Assembly (NCBI GenBank): GCA_916613615.1 | Contig: OU744726.1 | Coordinates: 69,956,764 to 70,020,763, forward strand | Reading direction: 5' to 3' | DNA length: 64,000 nucleotides | Source: Steromphala cineraria | Lineage: Eukaryota > Mollusca > Gastropoda > Trochida > Trochidae | Part shown: piece by piece, positions 46,985-60,752 of the stretch | How positions within the stretch are numbered: position 1 is the stretch's first letter | Layout of the letters: each line of letters starts with the position of its first letter | Made by a program: the position numbers and the translations under genes | The notes under the pieces: model-generated | Told to the model about the DNA's origin: nothing | Seen by the model: the letters and a program-made list of their open reading frames with translations, nothing else | Database searches by the model: none

Positions 46985-47960
46985 TTACAATATTATTACG
47001 CACTTAGACGGATGTGTCCTGACCAACATGTTGTGTATCCTTCCGCCATACAACGAGCGAAGTAACTGGACCAAGTTATACAATGAAACTGTGACCCTGA
47101 AGGCAAACACACGGTTATAAGCCCGGTAACGATGTTCCACCCTTCCTCTTTCCCAGTTTGCAATAAATAACACTCAGCTTTTTATAGACCGATTTTATTT
47201 CCACCCAATAATGACCAGTTTGCCAAATCAACACATGCGTCTAAAAGGTTACACAGTTGAGGCAACGACACATTTGTGAATGAACGTGTAACATCATGAT
47301 AATATGTTACTGAAACCTAAGTTAAAGCCAAGCTGACCCATGTTGCAATCCATCATTAAGGATATGAATTCTCATTACAATCGGACATGAACAACGGTTT
47401 GGTTGAGCTTCATCAAAATTAATTCCTCACGCATTAACGGTTATGCAGAATACCAAGATTTGGATAATGTTTGAAAGACACATTTTTGTATTAATAATTA
47501 TTTTTATTCCAATTCCAAAGATTAGGACAAAAAATAACACCGAAAAGGCTGTTTTGGGACCCCTCGTGTATTTGAACAGCCAAATATGTATACATACATT
47601 GATGTTAAAAATTGGGAGTACTTCTGCACAACTGATGGGCCTCTCATAAGGGTTCGTAGTCTATTTCATTTACAACAGAATTTTGTTGTGGACTCTTTTG
47701 AAAAGTTGATATCGTTTTTTTTGTGTGTGTAGTTATAGTTTATGACCCATAAACGTTGCTATTGAGTTAACATTTACAGCGCCCATATGCATGGCGAGTC
47801 CCAGGTGTTTATAGTGTACTGACATTTACTTTAAACTATACATTATGCACTCAAAGAGGGAATTTTCTCCATTTCAATGAAAATGTAGGTAAAATACTTA
47901 CAAAGACCTGATCATTGTGAACCAATTTCCATATTGCTTGTCAGTGAATAGAAATGTTCT
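46985..47960 (+). repeat. Diverged segmental duplication D2, copy a
   Basis: Matches 50070-50790 in several blocks in the same order: GTAACTGGACCAAGTTATAC against GTTACTGGAGTAAACTACAC; ACACTCAGCTTTTTATAGACC against TCACTCAGCTTGTTATAGACC; TGCCAAATCAACACATG against TACCAAATAAACACATG; and GAGTCCCAGGTGTTT against GATTCCCAGGTGTTT near the right end. About 70% similar by eye in blocks. Copy spacing is about 3 kb. Conservation of blocks across otherwise free-drifting sequence could mean either an old repeat or constrained sequence. Confidence 0.6.
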
Positions 47961-50049
47961 GTCTTTAGTGGTTTTATAGTACACGTACAATAATTTCCTT
48001 CGGTTCCCAACTAGCGAAAAAATGGTGTTATGGTTTTGGGAGGTTGTTGGTTAAGTAAATGGATTTTAATATAAGGACAAGACCTCATCGATAATCTAGA
48101 TAGGCAGATATTTTGTAAAGTAACACAAATGCTTAATTACTGCACAAAACTCCAAGGAAACCAGATGGAAACTAAAGTGTAAAGTATTTTCTAAATGTTT
48201 AAACACAAATTTATACAGTCCTGTGCTTACAACAAACTGCATAGTTTTGAAAACAAACACCATTATTATATCATCTATACAATTAAATGGTATCGTTCTC
48301 ATCAATTGCTTTACTGAAACGTATCTCCTTACAGAGACGTAAATAGTTCCAAAACTAATTTTCTTGCAGCTTCAATCCCAATCAATAGGTTGTCATTCCT
48401 TCCATGATGTTTCATAAGAAACGATTGGAGGTATCATCAAGACCCATTCATGTTACCGTCCACATCAACCGGCCTCTTACTGTGGTAACCAAAACATTGA
48501 CAGAAGGGGAAAAACAGGGAGACGGAGGATATGAAGTGTTTTATAACCATATTTCTAAGTCAATGTGACAGTAATGATGGATTCACAAAAATCTGATCCA
48601 TCGATGTTTTCAAAACTTCAAAGACGATGTGTGTCAAAAAGAATTTCCCAAAAATATAATTGGTCCAGCAAGAAAACAAAATGTCAAATGTATTTTTATT
48701 ACTATTCCTAATCAAATGTGAGTTAAAAACTCATTTCCGTTACACATGTTAGTTTTCTATCGTATACACATCTTTTCTAAAAGGTTGATCAATACTTCAA
48801 TTCAGAAAATTAAATTTTGCTGATCTAGTAAGATTTTTTTCACATCTCATTTCCCCTGTGCGTATGGAGAATCCTTAGTTGATTCTCAACATCAAAGCAA
48901 GTCTGAGGAATCTGACTTTCATCGTTTGTGTCTTACACATCAAATATAGATGGAAACAGGGAAATCAATTGTGAAACGGTGATTAGTTTCGCGTTCATGT
49001 CAATTGGGATTGAAGGTTAGCTTGACCAAATGAATGACATCAACTGCTGGGCAGATTAAAGTGCAAATGTTATGAACTCCAAATATTCATCTATATGTTG
49101 TTCAAATACTGACGTTCAACAAGCTATCTGTATTCTATTATGCCCCTAAAATTACACAAAGTTTATTTATAAGTAACATTTCTACTCAACCAGTACATAA
49201 ATACAACCAAGTTTGTTTAACAACCACCTGTTAATACCATGTATTCCTATCAAATAAAGCAACCACACTTAAAAATTCATTTATACGAGGTAAGATAGTC
49301 ACTAAAGTTCCCTAGCATTTATATTTTGGATTTAGAATATAAACATGTTTAAGTATTTTGCAATAATTGTTATGGCTGCACACTGTTGAAAACACAGATG
49401 TTCTGACAGGCGAAACCGCGACGGTTCCTGTGTAGAAGTGTTGCCATTAAGCAGGTACCTTCATCAACCTTATCAACCAGCTGTTGGTGCTGTGTTTTCT
49501 TATCTAATGAATCTCTAACAACTACACAAGATACTAAACAGGACCATTTTGATTGAATGATTTATTTAAGTTTTATTTTAGCAGTTCATTTAGTTCACCA
49601 ACAGTTATCAAAGTTTTCACGTTCAAGTGTTGTGGCTACTATTTTGTTTATCTATCCATCCTGTCTATATCAAAATTCCTTTTTGTCAATGGTAGTGATT
49701 TTGGTGCTAAATGTTTCATATTGCGCATCTAACATTAACGACTCATAACGATCCCAAAATATTGCCTACGTGAGTAAGAAAAACCATTTTGTTGACTCCT
49801 GTTTAGAACATATATTGTTGATGTTCAAGAGTGTTTGTGTGTTTGTGCCAATTTGTGTTTATGGCATATGCTTTATACATAGGTGTTTCTTTTTAACATA
49901 CTTTCTTCTTAAATTTGTTCTTTATGAGCATATAAATATCTTGTAGAAATACAAGTTTTGCACTGAACTTCTTTGGAGTAGTATGCATCGAAGGGGTTAA
50001 AATGTATTACAAGGTAACATTCTAAAGTCATTGACTTACATAATAAGAA
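47961..50049. other. Noncoding region between the D2 copies
   Basis: No gene seen. A minus-strand acceptor-like site before GAACCGTCGCGGTTTCGCCT (49420 region) opens a short frame without a good donor; not called. Confidence 0.3.
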
Positions 50050-50069
50050 CTAGAATGTTATATCAATAA

Positions 50070-50800
50070 TACGCACCCAGTTGGTTGTGACCTGGCTGAA
50101 TGATACTATTCTGCTAGACAACACAAGTAGTTACTGGAGTAAACTACACAATACCTCCATGACCCAGGATGTACATTCCAGTGTACAAGTCCCCTAGCCA
50201 GTTCCTCCCTTCCCCTTACACAGCTTGCTTTGTATATCACTCAGCTTGTTATAGACCCACTTTGTTTCCTTACAATATAGGTCAGTTACCAAATAAACAC
50301 ATGTCATAACATTTTGAGTTCAGTTAAGTAAAGACACATATGTTAATGAACTTTAACATAAGCTAATACTAAAAGCTATTTTGTTGAAGTCAAATCCTTG
50401 GTTTTTACAACCGTCTCAAATATTATAAGTTTTTTTATGAAGAACTTTGGCAAATATTAGGAATATCTTTTTTACCAGGACCAGAACCATGAAGCTCTAC
50501 TCATTTTGTCAAAGCTTTAAGTCTTCGCTAAACTTTTAAATCTTTTGTAGTGAAAACAGCTAATTTCAGACCCATAAAATTCTGTATTATAATAGGCATA
50601 TATGACGTGCAGTGTCCACGTTATCATGATTCCCAGGTGTTTGGAATAAATCGACATGTATTCTCTGCTAAGCATTTTGCACATAAAGAGGGTCAATTCA
50701 AACCCAATGAAACTGTTTTATTTAGAAAAATATATTTAAACAATGATATAACATCCAATATCAGAATCCCAGAGATTTTCACTCAAAGTACCAAAATCTA
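50070..50800 (+). repeat. Diverged segmental duplication D2, copy b
   Basis: See the 47 kb copy for the shared blocks. The frame at 50550-50801 (83 codons) lies in this copy; the equivalent part of the other copy is not open, so it is not supported as coding. Confidence 0.6.
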
Positions 50801-50835
50801 ATTGGCTGAACCATTCCAGCAGCGCATCATTTATA

Positions 50836-50955
50836 GTAATAATAATACTTTATTGCCCGGTAAAGGAATTTGGTTCACAACAGCGAGACTCAGCATGGTT
50901 AAGACGAAAAGTCATTGAACACATATAAGACAAATGACATAAAACACCATCGACA
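50836..50955 (-). mobile_element. Probable 3' end of a non-LTR retroelement
   Basis: On the minus strand a segment with ACCATGCTGAGTCTCGCTG and ATTCCTTTACCGGGC ends CAATAAAGTATTATTATTAC: AATAAA followed by an (ATT)n tail. This is the expected terminus of a CR1- or RTE-like element. Only about 120 bp are present. Confidence 0.5.
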
Positions 50956-52705
50956 TAATTAAAAAAAAAAATCTACAAATATCTATCTTTTAATCGTAAT
51001 AACTTATTTATAGTTACCCAAATTAAGTGTTTCTTGATAAAGGATAACCCTTTCTCACACACAAAGGTTGCTAAGTATTTTAAGGTTTAACAGTGGAGAA
51101 GAGTAATAAATAACCAATAAAACATTATGTTAATAATACATAACGATAATAACGTCAGCTTTTATGATAATCGAAAGGTGTCTGGAGTTTATGAATTATG
51201 CACTGAAAACAGGTCATTGTTCAATGATGTGTGAAATGCCCTTGAAACACTTGTGTATATACGCTATCCAAAACAGAACCTAGAGACATCGTCACAATGT
51301 TTTACTTGTTACATAATCATTACACCCTGAAGCAGCCTTTAAGTCTCCATTTTTTAAGTATGTTTTAGATTATGTTAAATGTTGATTCAGTTATTATTTA
51401 TAAATTCGAGTACGATATGAGCATCCTTTTTGTCTTTTAAACACTGTATGGTGATTGTGTCAACTGATTGTGTTTATTGATATCACATAATGTAAGAATC
51501 ATAAGGATCACTGTGCACTCAAGTGTTTTGTAAGTCCCCGTCAGAAGATCTGCCAACAAACTGTTTGTGATACAAATCCCATCAGGCATCTCCCATTCTA
51601 TTCCATAAACTAAGCTGCTAAGAACAGAGGCGCAATCAACATTTAATGACTTAGTCTGCCTCTGTGGGGAGTCATTTCTAAAAAAAAAATTACAAACTTG
51701 AATCCATTATGTTCATGTTAGTATAAAGGTGGTGAACACGATCAGTAGAGATCTACATATTGATAAAATATGAATAGTCAAAATTCAAATATCACTTACT
51801 TCCTTTTCATTTTATGTCGATGCAGTGCAAGAATTATAACTGAAAAACTGCTCAACAAGTCTAAGGAGTATTTCTATACTGTCCTCAAAATACTAACATG
51901 TCATATGAGTGCAAGGCTTGAGATATGTATTTTCTCAACCAAAACATATTTGAATTACTCATTGAAAGGGTTGCAATACTGAACTTTGATGTTAAAACAA
52001 ATCAGGGATCAAATATGCAAATCATATGATGTCAGAAGGGTAAGATTAAAAACCATGTCATCTTGTCTTTAGTTATTTTATTGGTTGTAATTGAGTTATT
52101 TGTTTAGCTTTGGTGATATCCCTGATAGTAAATAGCTAGATAAAGATTATTTCCGTGAAAATGTTATATAAAATTTCATTCTGGCAACATCAACATAATT
52201 TTTATTTTTACAAGATCAATAAAAATTTCAATCTGATTTCATGTCAATCAATTTAAAAAAAAACAACGTTTAGAAATACATATCCTTTTCAGGTATAATT
52301 ATGGGTATTATCAAAAAGTTCAATTTTGCGTTAATATACTTTGAAGTTTTTACAAATATTCGATAATACTTAGGCGTTCCTAAATCTATTTTGAATATTT
52401 TATAATGAACAAATGGCCAGGTCTGTTAAGGAAGCCATATAATGTTATAAAGGGTTACTGATGATAAGTCTCGATGAGTTGAAGGAAAGAGATAACTCTG
52501 ATGCTTAACACAATCTAACCTGTCTAAACGCAAGGTACAAGTTAGGTACAAGTTAGATTACATGTATGCAAATCTAACAGAATGGAACTTAACTCAACTG
52601 AACCAGTACTTATAACACTGGTCTTATATTCCTTCTCTCTGATATTGCTACTTCTTACAATAATCGAGCTCTAGGCATATGACATACGGTAAGAAGAACT
52701 CCAGG
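50956..52705. other. Noncoding region
   Basis: AT-rich, no gene. Carries the recurrent TCTGCCTCTGTGGGGAG motif at 51657 (also at 4797). Confidence 0.35.
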
Positions 52706-52920
52706 GGTAAATGTCCTAAATGTCAAGATGATTAGAGCTGTCCTAAATGTCAAGATGATTAGAGCTGTCCTAAATGTCAAGATGATTAGAGCAAATGTCC
52801 TAAATGTCAAGATGATTAGAGCAAATGTCCTAAATGTCAAGATGATTAGAGCAAATGTCCAAAATGTCAAGATGATTAGAGCAAATGTCCTAAATGTCAA
52901 GATGATTAGAACTGTCCTTA
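52706..52920 (+). repeat. 27/30-bp minisatellite, eight copies
   Basis: Copies of TCCTAAATGTCAAGATGATT begin at 52714, 52741, 52768, 52798, 52828, 52858 (CAAAATG variant), 52888 and, partially, 52915. The first units are 27 bp (linker AGAGCTG), the later ones 30 bp (linker AGAGCAAATG). Length differences are multiples of three, leaving open frames on both strands (65 and 81 codons). Flanks show no coding signal, so these frames are probably incidental. Confidence 0.95.
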
Positions 52921-53609
52921 ATTAGGCTCCCATAATGCTTGATAACTGTGGCAGTCATGTCCAACTTCCTGATGTTAAAATTGTGTTAATCTTATAAGGT
53001 GGAAAATATAAGTATTGATTGTAAAACACGTCGAGACAATTGTAGCCCTTTATATTCTTTTACAGAAAGTCGATAAACGTCCACTGCAAAGGTAGCAACA
53101 TATTTAAAAAACTATTTTCGACGAGAACGATATTTATCAACAGCAAAACATCACCTATATTGAACACGTTTCATAACGCAATATTCTGCTGAGTAAGGCA
53201 TTACTCTTATAGCATATATATATTAATCATGATGGAATGTCGTTAAAATCACCAACATGATGAATCTACATTCGCCCTAAGCTGGTATATAAATTTACAT
53301 AAGTGTTCTCCAATAAAACATAGCGTATTGTGTACTATTTGTCAAACTAAATGGGTCAAGGCCTGTAATAACAAACCTACTCAAAATCAGTCTAGCCAAT
53401 ATCAACAACCTTGTGGCAACCATTAACATACACTACATTTACTGAACTCCTTTCGCAACACCATATTCTGATGAAAACGGATTTTCTGAAATGGCGAACA
53501 ATTATGATGAAATGTCGTGTAAATCGATACATTCCCCAACATGACTCACATAGCTATATTCCCCTATTACCGGTCTATACCATTACAGCACAATGTTATA
53601 AAAACGTAC
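52921..53609. other. Noncoding region
   Basis: No feature recognised; a plus frame at 53411-53668 overlaps repeat R1 and has no support. Confidence 0.35.
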
Positions 53610-53765
53610 TAAGTGTACTATGTGCAAGTCTATATCATTGTAGCCAAGCTAGAAAACTGTTTTTCTGAAATGAACAGCTTAAGTGGGCTCCTTTCTCTTT
53701 TATAATAAGAAGTTGCATTTTAACTATGTTTTCATTTCAGAGACTGAAATTTAGTCTGAAAGAGT
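53610..53765 (+). repeat. Dispersed repeat family R1, copy 2
   Basis: CAAGTCTATATCATTGTAG, GAACAGCTTAAGTGGGCTCC and CATTTCAGAGACTGAAATTT match the copy at 2.1 kb in order and orientation. Confidence 0.55.
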
Positions 53766-54204
53766 ACGTCGAAATCGAAGCGGGTTCTTTTCATCTCTTT
53801 TGTTCCGTCGGACCTCATGATTGGCGGAATCGATGTTATTAAAAATATCTAGTTCATATCAGACAGTACTCTGGAAGGGTTACACAAACGTTCTAACTTG
53901 CTCATGTCAGTATGACCTTACTCCCGCGAACCTGCACTACATTCCAATTATCGAGTGCAGATTTCTAACCACGATTATTCTATCGTATGACAAATGGATA
54001 TATTCCATACACATGCTTCTGACAAACATTTAATATTTGTACATAAGGTCTTGTGTAAGAATGCATTTAATCTGAGATTGTTGCAAGTATTTTGATAAGT
54101 AATTATTCATGACAAAGTTATCATAACATACTAAAGACATGAATGTAAAAAGGTGGTGTTTCAAGAAAATATAAATAATATTTCACCAGTGAACAAATAA
54201 TATT

Positions 54205-54489
54205 CTATTTTAATATTATCGGAACAGGATAGAGATGTAAACAATCCAGGAATCTGGACTTGACTGGTTTAAAAATCGGGTCAAACATTTCGTCCTGCAT
54301 GCTGGAGTAAAGTTGCTTACTACGATTGTTTACAATACTACGCACTCCGTAATACAAGCACTGACCGACTTCCTGCTTGTCTATGTATTCATACGCGCAG
54401 GCAGCTGACTTGTGAATAGTTGCGGTCTTACAGTTACAACTAGTACCTCGCCTGGCAAGATAAACTAATAGGGTTCGTCCGGGAACATC
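54205..54489 (-). CDS. Exon-like open frame, unidentified
   Basis: An open minus-strand frame of about 94 codons without an initial methionine lies in a GC-richer patch. The better part encodes NCKTATIHKSAACAYEYIDK, then QEVGQCLYYGVRSIVNN and SSMQDEMFDP, ending in TAG at 54207-54205. Composition (cysteines, mixed polar residues) is more protein-like than the surroundings. A TTATCTTGCCAG acceptor-like site stands at about 54465 on the minus strand, and a GTAAGA donor-like site cuts the frame near 54435, so boundaries are uncertain. No family recognised. Confidence 0.22.
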   Translation of the reverse strand, partial: DVPGRTLLVYLARRGTSCNCKTATIHKSAACAYEYIDKQEVGQCLYYGVRSIVNNRSKQLYSSMQDEMFDPIFKPVKSRFLDCLHLYPVPIILK

Positions 54490-57400
54490 TCAGTTAATCA
54501 TAACATATAAAAAGTTTTCACTAAAATGAGTCTTGTTATTAATAAATAACCGAATGAAATGGTGATAGAAACGTGTTTTAGGTCTCAGGTTTTCAAAAAT
54601 CTTTTGTTGGGTATGCTCAAAGACTTAAACTTGAAACATCAAGGGCAAGATCTAGCAGGCAGAAAACATGAAAGGTTGAACTCCTGGATCTAAGAGCTGT
54701 AATTGCAAGCCAATTTCCCAAACACAAAACCAAAACGTTACATTAATTTAACAGGTTCGCAGTTCAAATCGACAAAGCAATTAAATGGCTTTCACAGATA
54801 AAGAACGAGTAATTTCAGTTCAGATTATCTTGCGCACTAAAAGTTCATGAACTCATTCATAGGAACCGATTTTTTATATTTGGATAGTAACTGAAATGAA
54901 AGGAAGACAAGAGTAATTCTATGGATGAACAACTTCTTTATTGGATGGTGGCGACGTTTCAAAAATTATGCCACTCAAACACTCAAACAGCTCAGTAACT
55001 GAAATGATTAGAAATTGTTGGAAAGCTGATTTCCTCTCAAATCAATCATTAATAATCATGTTTTGTTGTAAAATAATTCAAGTGACTGGTATCCAGTATA
55101 AATTCATAGTTCTACCTTTCAAAATGGTTATAGATAATTTTGAGCATTAAATCTTAAACATTGTAACATTCAGGTTTCAGCGTGAATATTAAATAAAACT
55201 CCATCTTCCATGTATTGCTGTTTTCTACCATACTGTCATACTCCTGAAAGACGCGTGCATGGTATCGTTACATTGATCGTGCTATTGATCTCAGGACTTC
55301 TTCATCAGTATCCGATTACTTCCTGTTAGCCTTCATACAAGCTTGTACAGTCCTGGGACAAACGTAAAGAATCAGGAAAAATCTTGTAATTCTATACCCC
55401 ATGCTTTTCAGGTGAAATAACTGCCCCCTCATTACAAATAATTCCTGTCACAAGACATCATATGTGTACCGATGATTACGAGAATTAATTAGTTAGTTAT
55501 AGTTATGTTCTTATCCTATTTCTTGATGGCTACAACGCCTCTTTAAATCAAAATGTTGTCCATCCTATCTTTTCTTCGTCTTACTAGCACCATAAGACAT
55601 TGAATGCGATTCCATAAATTTCGCATACTAATCATTTATGTGTTCATAACAGACCAAACAATGTGTGTCCCAACCAATCCATTAGATAGTAATATCCGGT
55701 AGTCTGATATCTGAACAAGGGCTGAAGGAACAGTTACAAATATGCTTGATGACTGTCACACTTCAATAATATAGTTCAAGGTGATGATTTGTGACAGTGC
55801 CAACATGTGTCATCCATTATGTAAACTTTCTGTAATGTGACCCTCAGTGTCCATCTATTCAATCTTTAAATACTTGTGCATGTTCCCTAACTGGCAGACA
55901 GGCTCGAAAGTCTAGCTACGGCAGGAAATACTTCCCGAAGAAATCGAATGTGGTTTGTTTTAACTTGTTATACGCCATGTTATACATTGGACAGAGGAGA
56001 GCTTGCTTTCGCTAAACTGAAATTGTTTGTTACATACAAAGGTCCAATCAATTTGAAAGCTGAGTATTATTCTAAAATTGTCCATTTCATGATATTGTCC
56101 ACTGATTCCACTGTAAAAAAGTAAATGTAACCTTTGTTTTTGCCATTGGCAGCAAATGCATAATGTGTAAAATAATGAACTTTCCAGTTTCGTTTGACAT
56201 TGAAGATCATTAATTCATTGAACATGGCTAGAATAAGGCTTTTCAATTTATCAAGCGATTGTAAGGAATCAGTTCATCAATGTTATTAGATTGAATTGGT
56301 TAACACGGTTTCAATTGTAAATTTAAATTTAATTGTTGCGTAAATATAGGAGCCAGTATACCACCATTCGATGTGTCTTGGTCGTGCTAACCTTATTTTC
56401 ATCATTCTACCCAAAATAAAAACAGTTTCACATTGATAAAAGACGGCTTTCCTTGTAACAGCCCTTCGTGGCAAAAGTGCTGAATTAACAATAGGAGGGT
56501 AACGCATCTTGACCTACTGATTAATTGAACTTTATTTGCATGTTTTAGATTTGTCAATTATGAATAAAATGGCTTTGAGTAGTCCTGTTACATAAAAACC
56601 AAATCCTCCCCTTCCCTTGATAGGGACATGGGATCAATGATATGATAAATAAGTTAAAATTCCAAAACGCTTCCGGAAAATTATGATGGTAATTTATTAC
56701 CAGAAAATTGTTGGTACAAACTATCAAAAGCCAATACAAACCTGCTCTCTTGAACGTTAAATTGTTGGGAAACTACAGATTATGACTATTCTACATATGA
56801 TAAAGATTTTATGATCATCACCTCTTTACCTTAAAAACCAACAAAATGAAAACAAGTTTTGTTTATTTATTATAATATCTTACACACACTTTAAATGATT
56901 TTTGGGTGTTTTCTGAGTGGAAGTTGTCAAAAACCTCTTTCATATCATTTTCGGATCTCGCCCCTTTGCACCGTCTCTGCTTTTTTCATTTTTACAAGAA
57001 CTAAATATTCTTAGACTCTCGTTAATGTTTGACATATTGTCTTCGATTTTTCAATGGACTCTGTTTATCCTTTGATAACAGTTTTGATAGATTTGGCTGA
57101 AGAAAACAAACGCATTTCTTCCTTTGTGAATGTTTGATTTCAAAACTGACATCATTGATGATGCAATTCTACATACAACAAAGAGGTTTCAACTTGCACA
57201 CTTGAGACTACAATTATTTATGTAATAACCCCTTTAAAAGCTCTTGCTTTCATCTGATACGCATCTACTACAATAATCAGTGTTTTAATGACAACATCAA
57301 ATGCTAAAACTTCCATTTGATCCTTTTACTATGCAATTCAAAACTTATTTATTTGTTTTGTTCAAAGGGAACATTTTAGTGTTGTGTAATGGATGTAAAA

Positions 57401-57544
57401 ATCAATAATGCTTATGAAGCAACTTCTCAAGAGGCATATTGTAGTAGATGTAGTAAACTAAACAACGTTCTGTTGTTGATAGGTTTGTAGATATGTTCTT
57501 AAATTTCATGTCTAATATCGCACAATTTGCAAGAGTACATATAT
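54490..57544. other. Noncoding region
   Basis: AT-rich throughout; no gene, repeat or clear site recognised. Confidence 0.35.
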
Positions 57545-57800
57545 AATGATATATAGAAGGTACTAAACAAAGTCCCGTTTAATATGTTTATTTATTAAAC
57601 GAGTGAATGGGATGGTATTTAATGAGCGAAAGCGAAATGTAATTAAACAGGAACGGGTTTAGTATTTTATTTATTACTGGTCAAACTAGATCGTCAAACA
57701 GGTATAGAAATTCGCCGACATGACCATCGCGGCCGGTCCGCTGACATTGTGACGTCATGCTTAACGACTATGACGTCTCCTTGACGTCACGTTGTTCGGT
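57545..57800. mobile_element. Palindromic MITE-like element with CRE octamers (family P, copy 2)
   Basis: GTACTAAACAAAGTCCCG at the left is inversely matched by GGAACGGGTTTAGTA at about 57651-57665, enclosing GAGCGAAAGCGAAATG. To the right follow a GC-rich patch (CGCGGCCGGTCCGC) and two TGACGTCA octamers (57750 and 57782) with a TGACGTCT between. The order of parts is the reverse complement of that at 23942-24253. Confidence 0.5.
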
Positions 57801-60752
57801 CAGTGCAGGACGTTTTTAAACAGTGTGTTGAACATAAGTTCAATTGCCATACACGTTACTATAGACTTATTTTAAACAGCGATATCTTCAACAGGTGAGT
57901 AATAAATGATAACATCATAGTACTGTAAGTATATTATATACATTTTAACACACCCAATAATGATGACTTAGCGGTTTAGTCCGGTTGATTTGGCTGTTAG
58001 CGTCTCTCAATGAAAAGAGGCGTGAAACAAACATTAAGTCGAGAGTGAAGAATGTCTGGAAGAGAATGTAGTCTGTACCTTAGGGAAATTTACATTAAAC
58101 ATTGTCTGTTATCTTAGATAGAATGTTGTAGTCGAGAGCGGTTTATTTTCTACTTGAAGTCTTATTCATGTTGAACATCTTTTATGCTATGATTGGCGTT
58201 AATACATGATGTCGAATACATCAACTAGTACAAAACAAAAACAGTACAAGAAACAGCCTTTGCGAGAATGTAAAAGTTAACTGGAAAAAAAATGAAGATG
58301 ATACATCTCATGATCAGACATTTTATCGGAATACACTGGAGTGGTATTGTCTAGATGGCAATTGATTAAATTCTTAGGAAGAAATTCTCCATATAAGTTA
58401 AAATTTAAAGTTTATATATTCTCATGAATTCATTAATTCATAACACAAACACTTAAAAAATCAAACTCTCAATGAATACTGATCTCAAGATGAAATGACA
58501 GATGTCGAAGTGCAGGAGTGAAGATAGTCTGTGAGCAAAAATATTCAATTCAGGCGAGAAAGGTATAACAAGTCTAGATTACTCAGCTCTAAGTGAAAGT
58601 TTAAGCATCTATTTGACTCATATTGTCATAACACATGAATTGTAATATTGAATATTGAAAAATAACTTCCGAGACTAAATGTAAGTCTAGTGTGAAGAAG
58701 ATATCACTGGTGTCATCCAACTGTCAAAATAATGTAATGTCAAAAAGTTTTCATATGTATTGAGATAAAACTAAAAATTATACATACCAAAACATTCAAA
58801 GATTAGTTTCAACTGATCAGTGCATGTGAACTAAAGACAGAGGTCATGTCGACCTTCCATGTACCTTGTTGATTTATACGTGCAGACAGAGTTTATATAA
58901 TAGGTTTACAGTCCTGTTGAATAAAATAGCTCGAAATCATGTCATTGTTTTCCGTTGAAGGTCAAAGTACATCACGGCTATTCAGCGATCCTTCTTGTGT
59001 GTCTTACACGTCTGATTTCCACAGGACATGGCTTGCCTGTATTTGACTAAGTTTCTTTATGACTGAAAAACAACTATTAATGTTTGATATAAATAAAATG
59101 TTGTACATATGGTTAAATCAACAGAACATCTTATATAAGAGGCTTAAAACTAGACTTAAGAAAATGGTGTAATCAGCAGTTATAATCTGTGTTTCTAGTG
59201 AGAGCCCAACGAATGCTTGAATATGAACCCTGTTTCTTTATGCATGGTGATGTGTTTGTTAACTGGCTATAATGACCAGGGAGACGGGAGACAACAATCA
59301 GGAATGTAGACATTGGACTCTAAGTACACTCTCTCTCTTTGTCAACATGACATTTTGCTTACATCATCAGTGGCGTCATTATTTAAGATAACTCACAATT
59401 TGTTTTATTTAGAACAAATCGAACTGTATGGAATGTTGCAGTATAAATTGCTTTTTTGTTTCAAAGCTAATTATGTTTCTTATGAAAATAACATCATGAT
59501 AAATACACAAATGTCATTTAAATATTTCATATTTATTATATCATTGGCAGTGAAATACCGAGATCTATCAAGTCACTAGTGACTGACAACACCAATTACC
59601 TGACGTCATCGAACAATGCTCTGATGCAATGTCATGCTCATGACGTCATGTTGTTGCTTTGGCGACGGGCTCTCTTTGGAGCCGACTCAACGTAAATGCA
59701 CTTCAATTTTGTTCGAAATACAACGATTAAATCATAAAATAAATAGAAAATTTGTGTTTTCTTGACAAATACCATGTTTATCTCATCTCGTGAGGCAGAA
59801 AAGTTACACTCGTGAAAATATAAAATTTCTTCCTCATTCGATGAAATAAAAAAGGTATTTGTATAGAAAGCACAAATATCCTCTAAATATGTCACTGCAT
59901 ATAGAAATATAGAAATATATTTTATGCTAAAAGTAGATTTGGTATCTATGATCCTAACAAAAGACAGGTCGTTTATTTCTCATAAAAGGAGCCAGGTTAT
60001 CTACTTAAAACGTTGGAGTTGCAGTGTCAGCGTATTCTAATGATTACCTTACGTCTGAGTGTGATTTATGGGCAGTGTATTGTAGATACATAACAATTGA
60101 ATGAAAGCAGGCAGTTAGAGATATTGAAGGTGAGTGATCTGTCAAAAAGGATTTCTAAGCATATTCTCTTTATTTTGAATAAAATGTCCATCAGTACGGT
60201 ATGTTGGGTTCCAGATCAACTGGAATTGTAATGTAATTTAAAGTGTAAATGGATGATTTTCAATTTTGAGCCACCTTTTTCATCATTTCTTTAATATATT
60301 AGATCATCTCCAGTAGTGAATCGATATAGGTTTTAAACATAATTCTGCAAACACTAACAAATCTATCAACGTAGCAATTTAGAAGTATATCATCACAAAA
60401 TTTATGTTAGAATCATGCTTATATGGCAAAATGGTTGGTATACACTGTAATGAAAGGTTAAGGAAAGTCTGAGGGAAAATGAAACCAAGCTGCTCAACAC
60501 ACAATGCGGATACTGCTTTCAGAACTTCCATTCTGTTTTTTCCTAAATGAGATTTGATATTTTACACTCAGGGTTAGATGCCCATCTTATGTTTAACAGA
60601 TCCAGTGCCGGATCAAGGAAATTCCATTAAGAATTAACAGAAAGACCTATCGAAATGTTTAAGGTGAAATTAAGTGAACATCTGTGCAATGTGCAATAAC
60701 AGGACATTACTTTAAGCAAACGGCTTGTTAGCATGTCGATACCAATAAAGTT
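57801..60752. other. Noncoding region
   Basis: AT-rich. Two further TGACGTCA octamers stand 40 bp apart at 59601 and 59641, next to a palindrome AGTCACTAGTGACT at about 59571. No gene recognised. Confidence 0.35.

Noticed and set aside
46789..47173. Coding exons in the 47 kb duplicated segment on either strand
   Set aside because: Several frames look protein-like, but the second copy at 50.1 kb has stops or shifts in each, so none is conserved.
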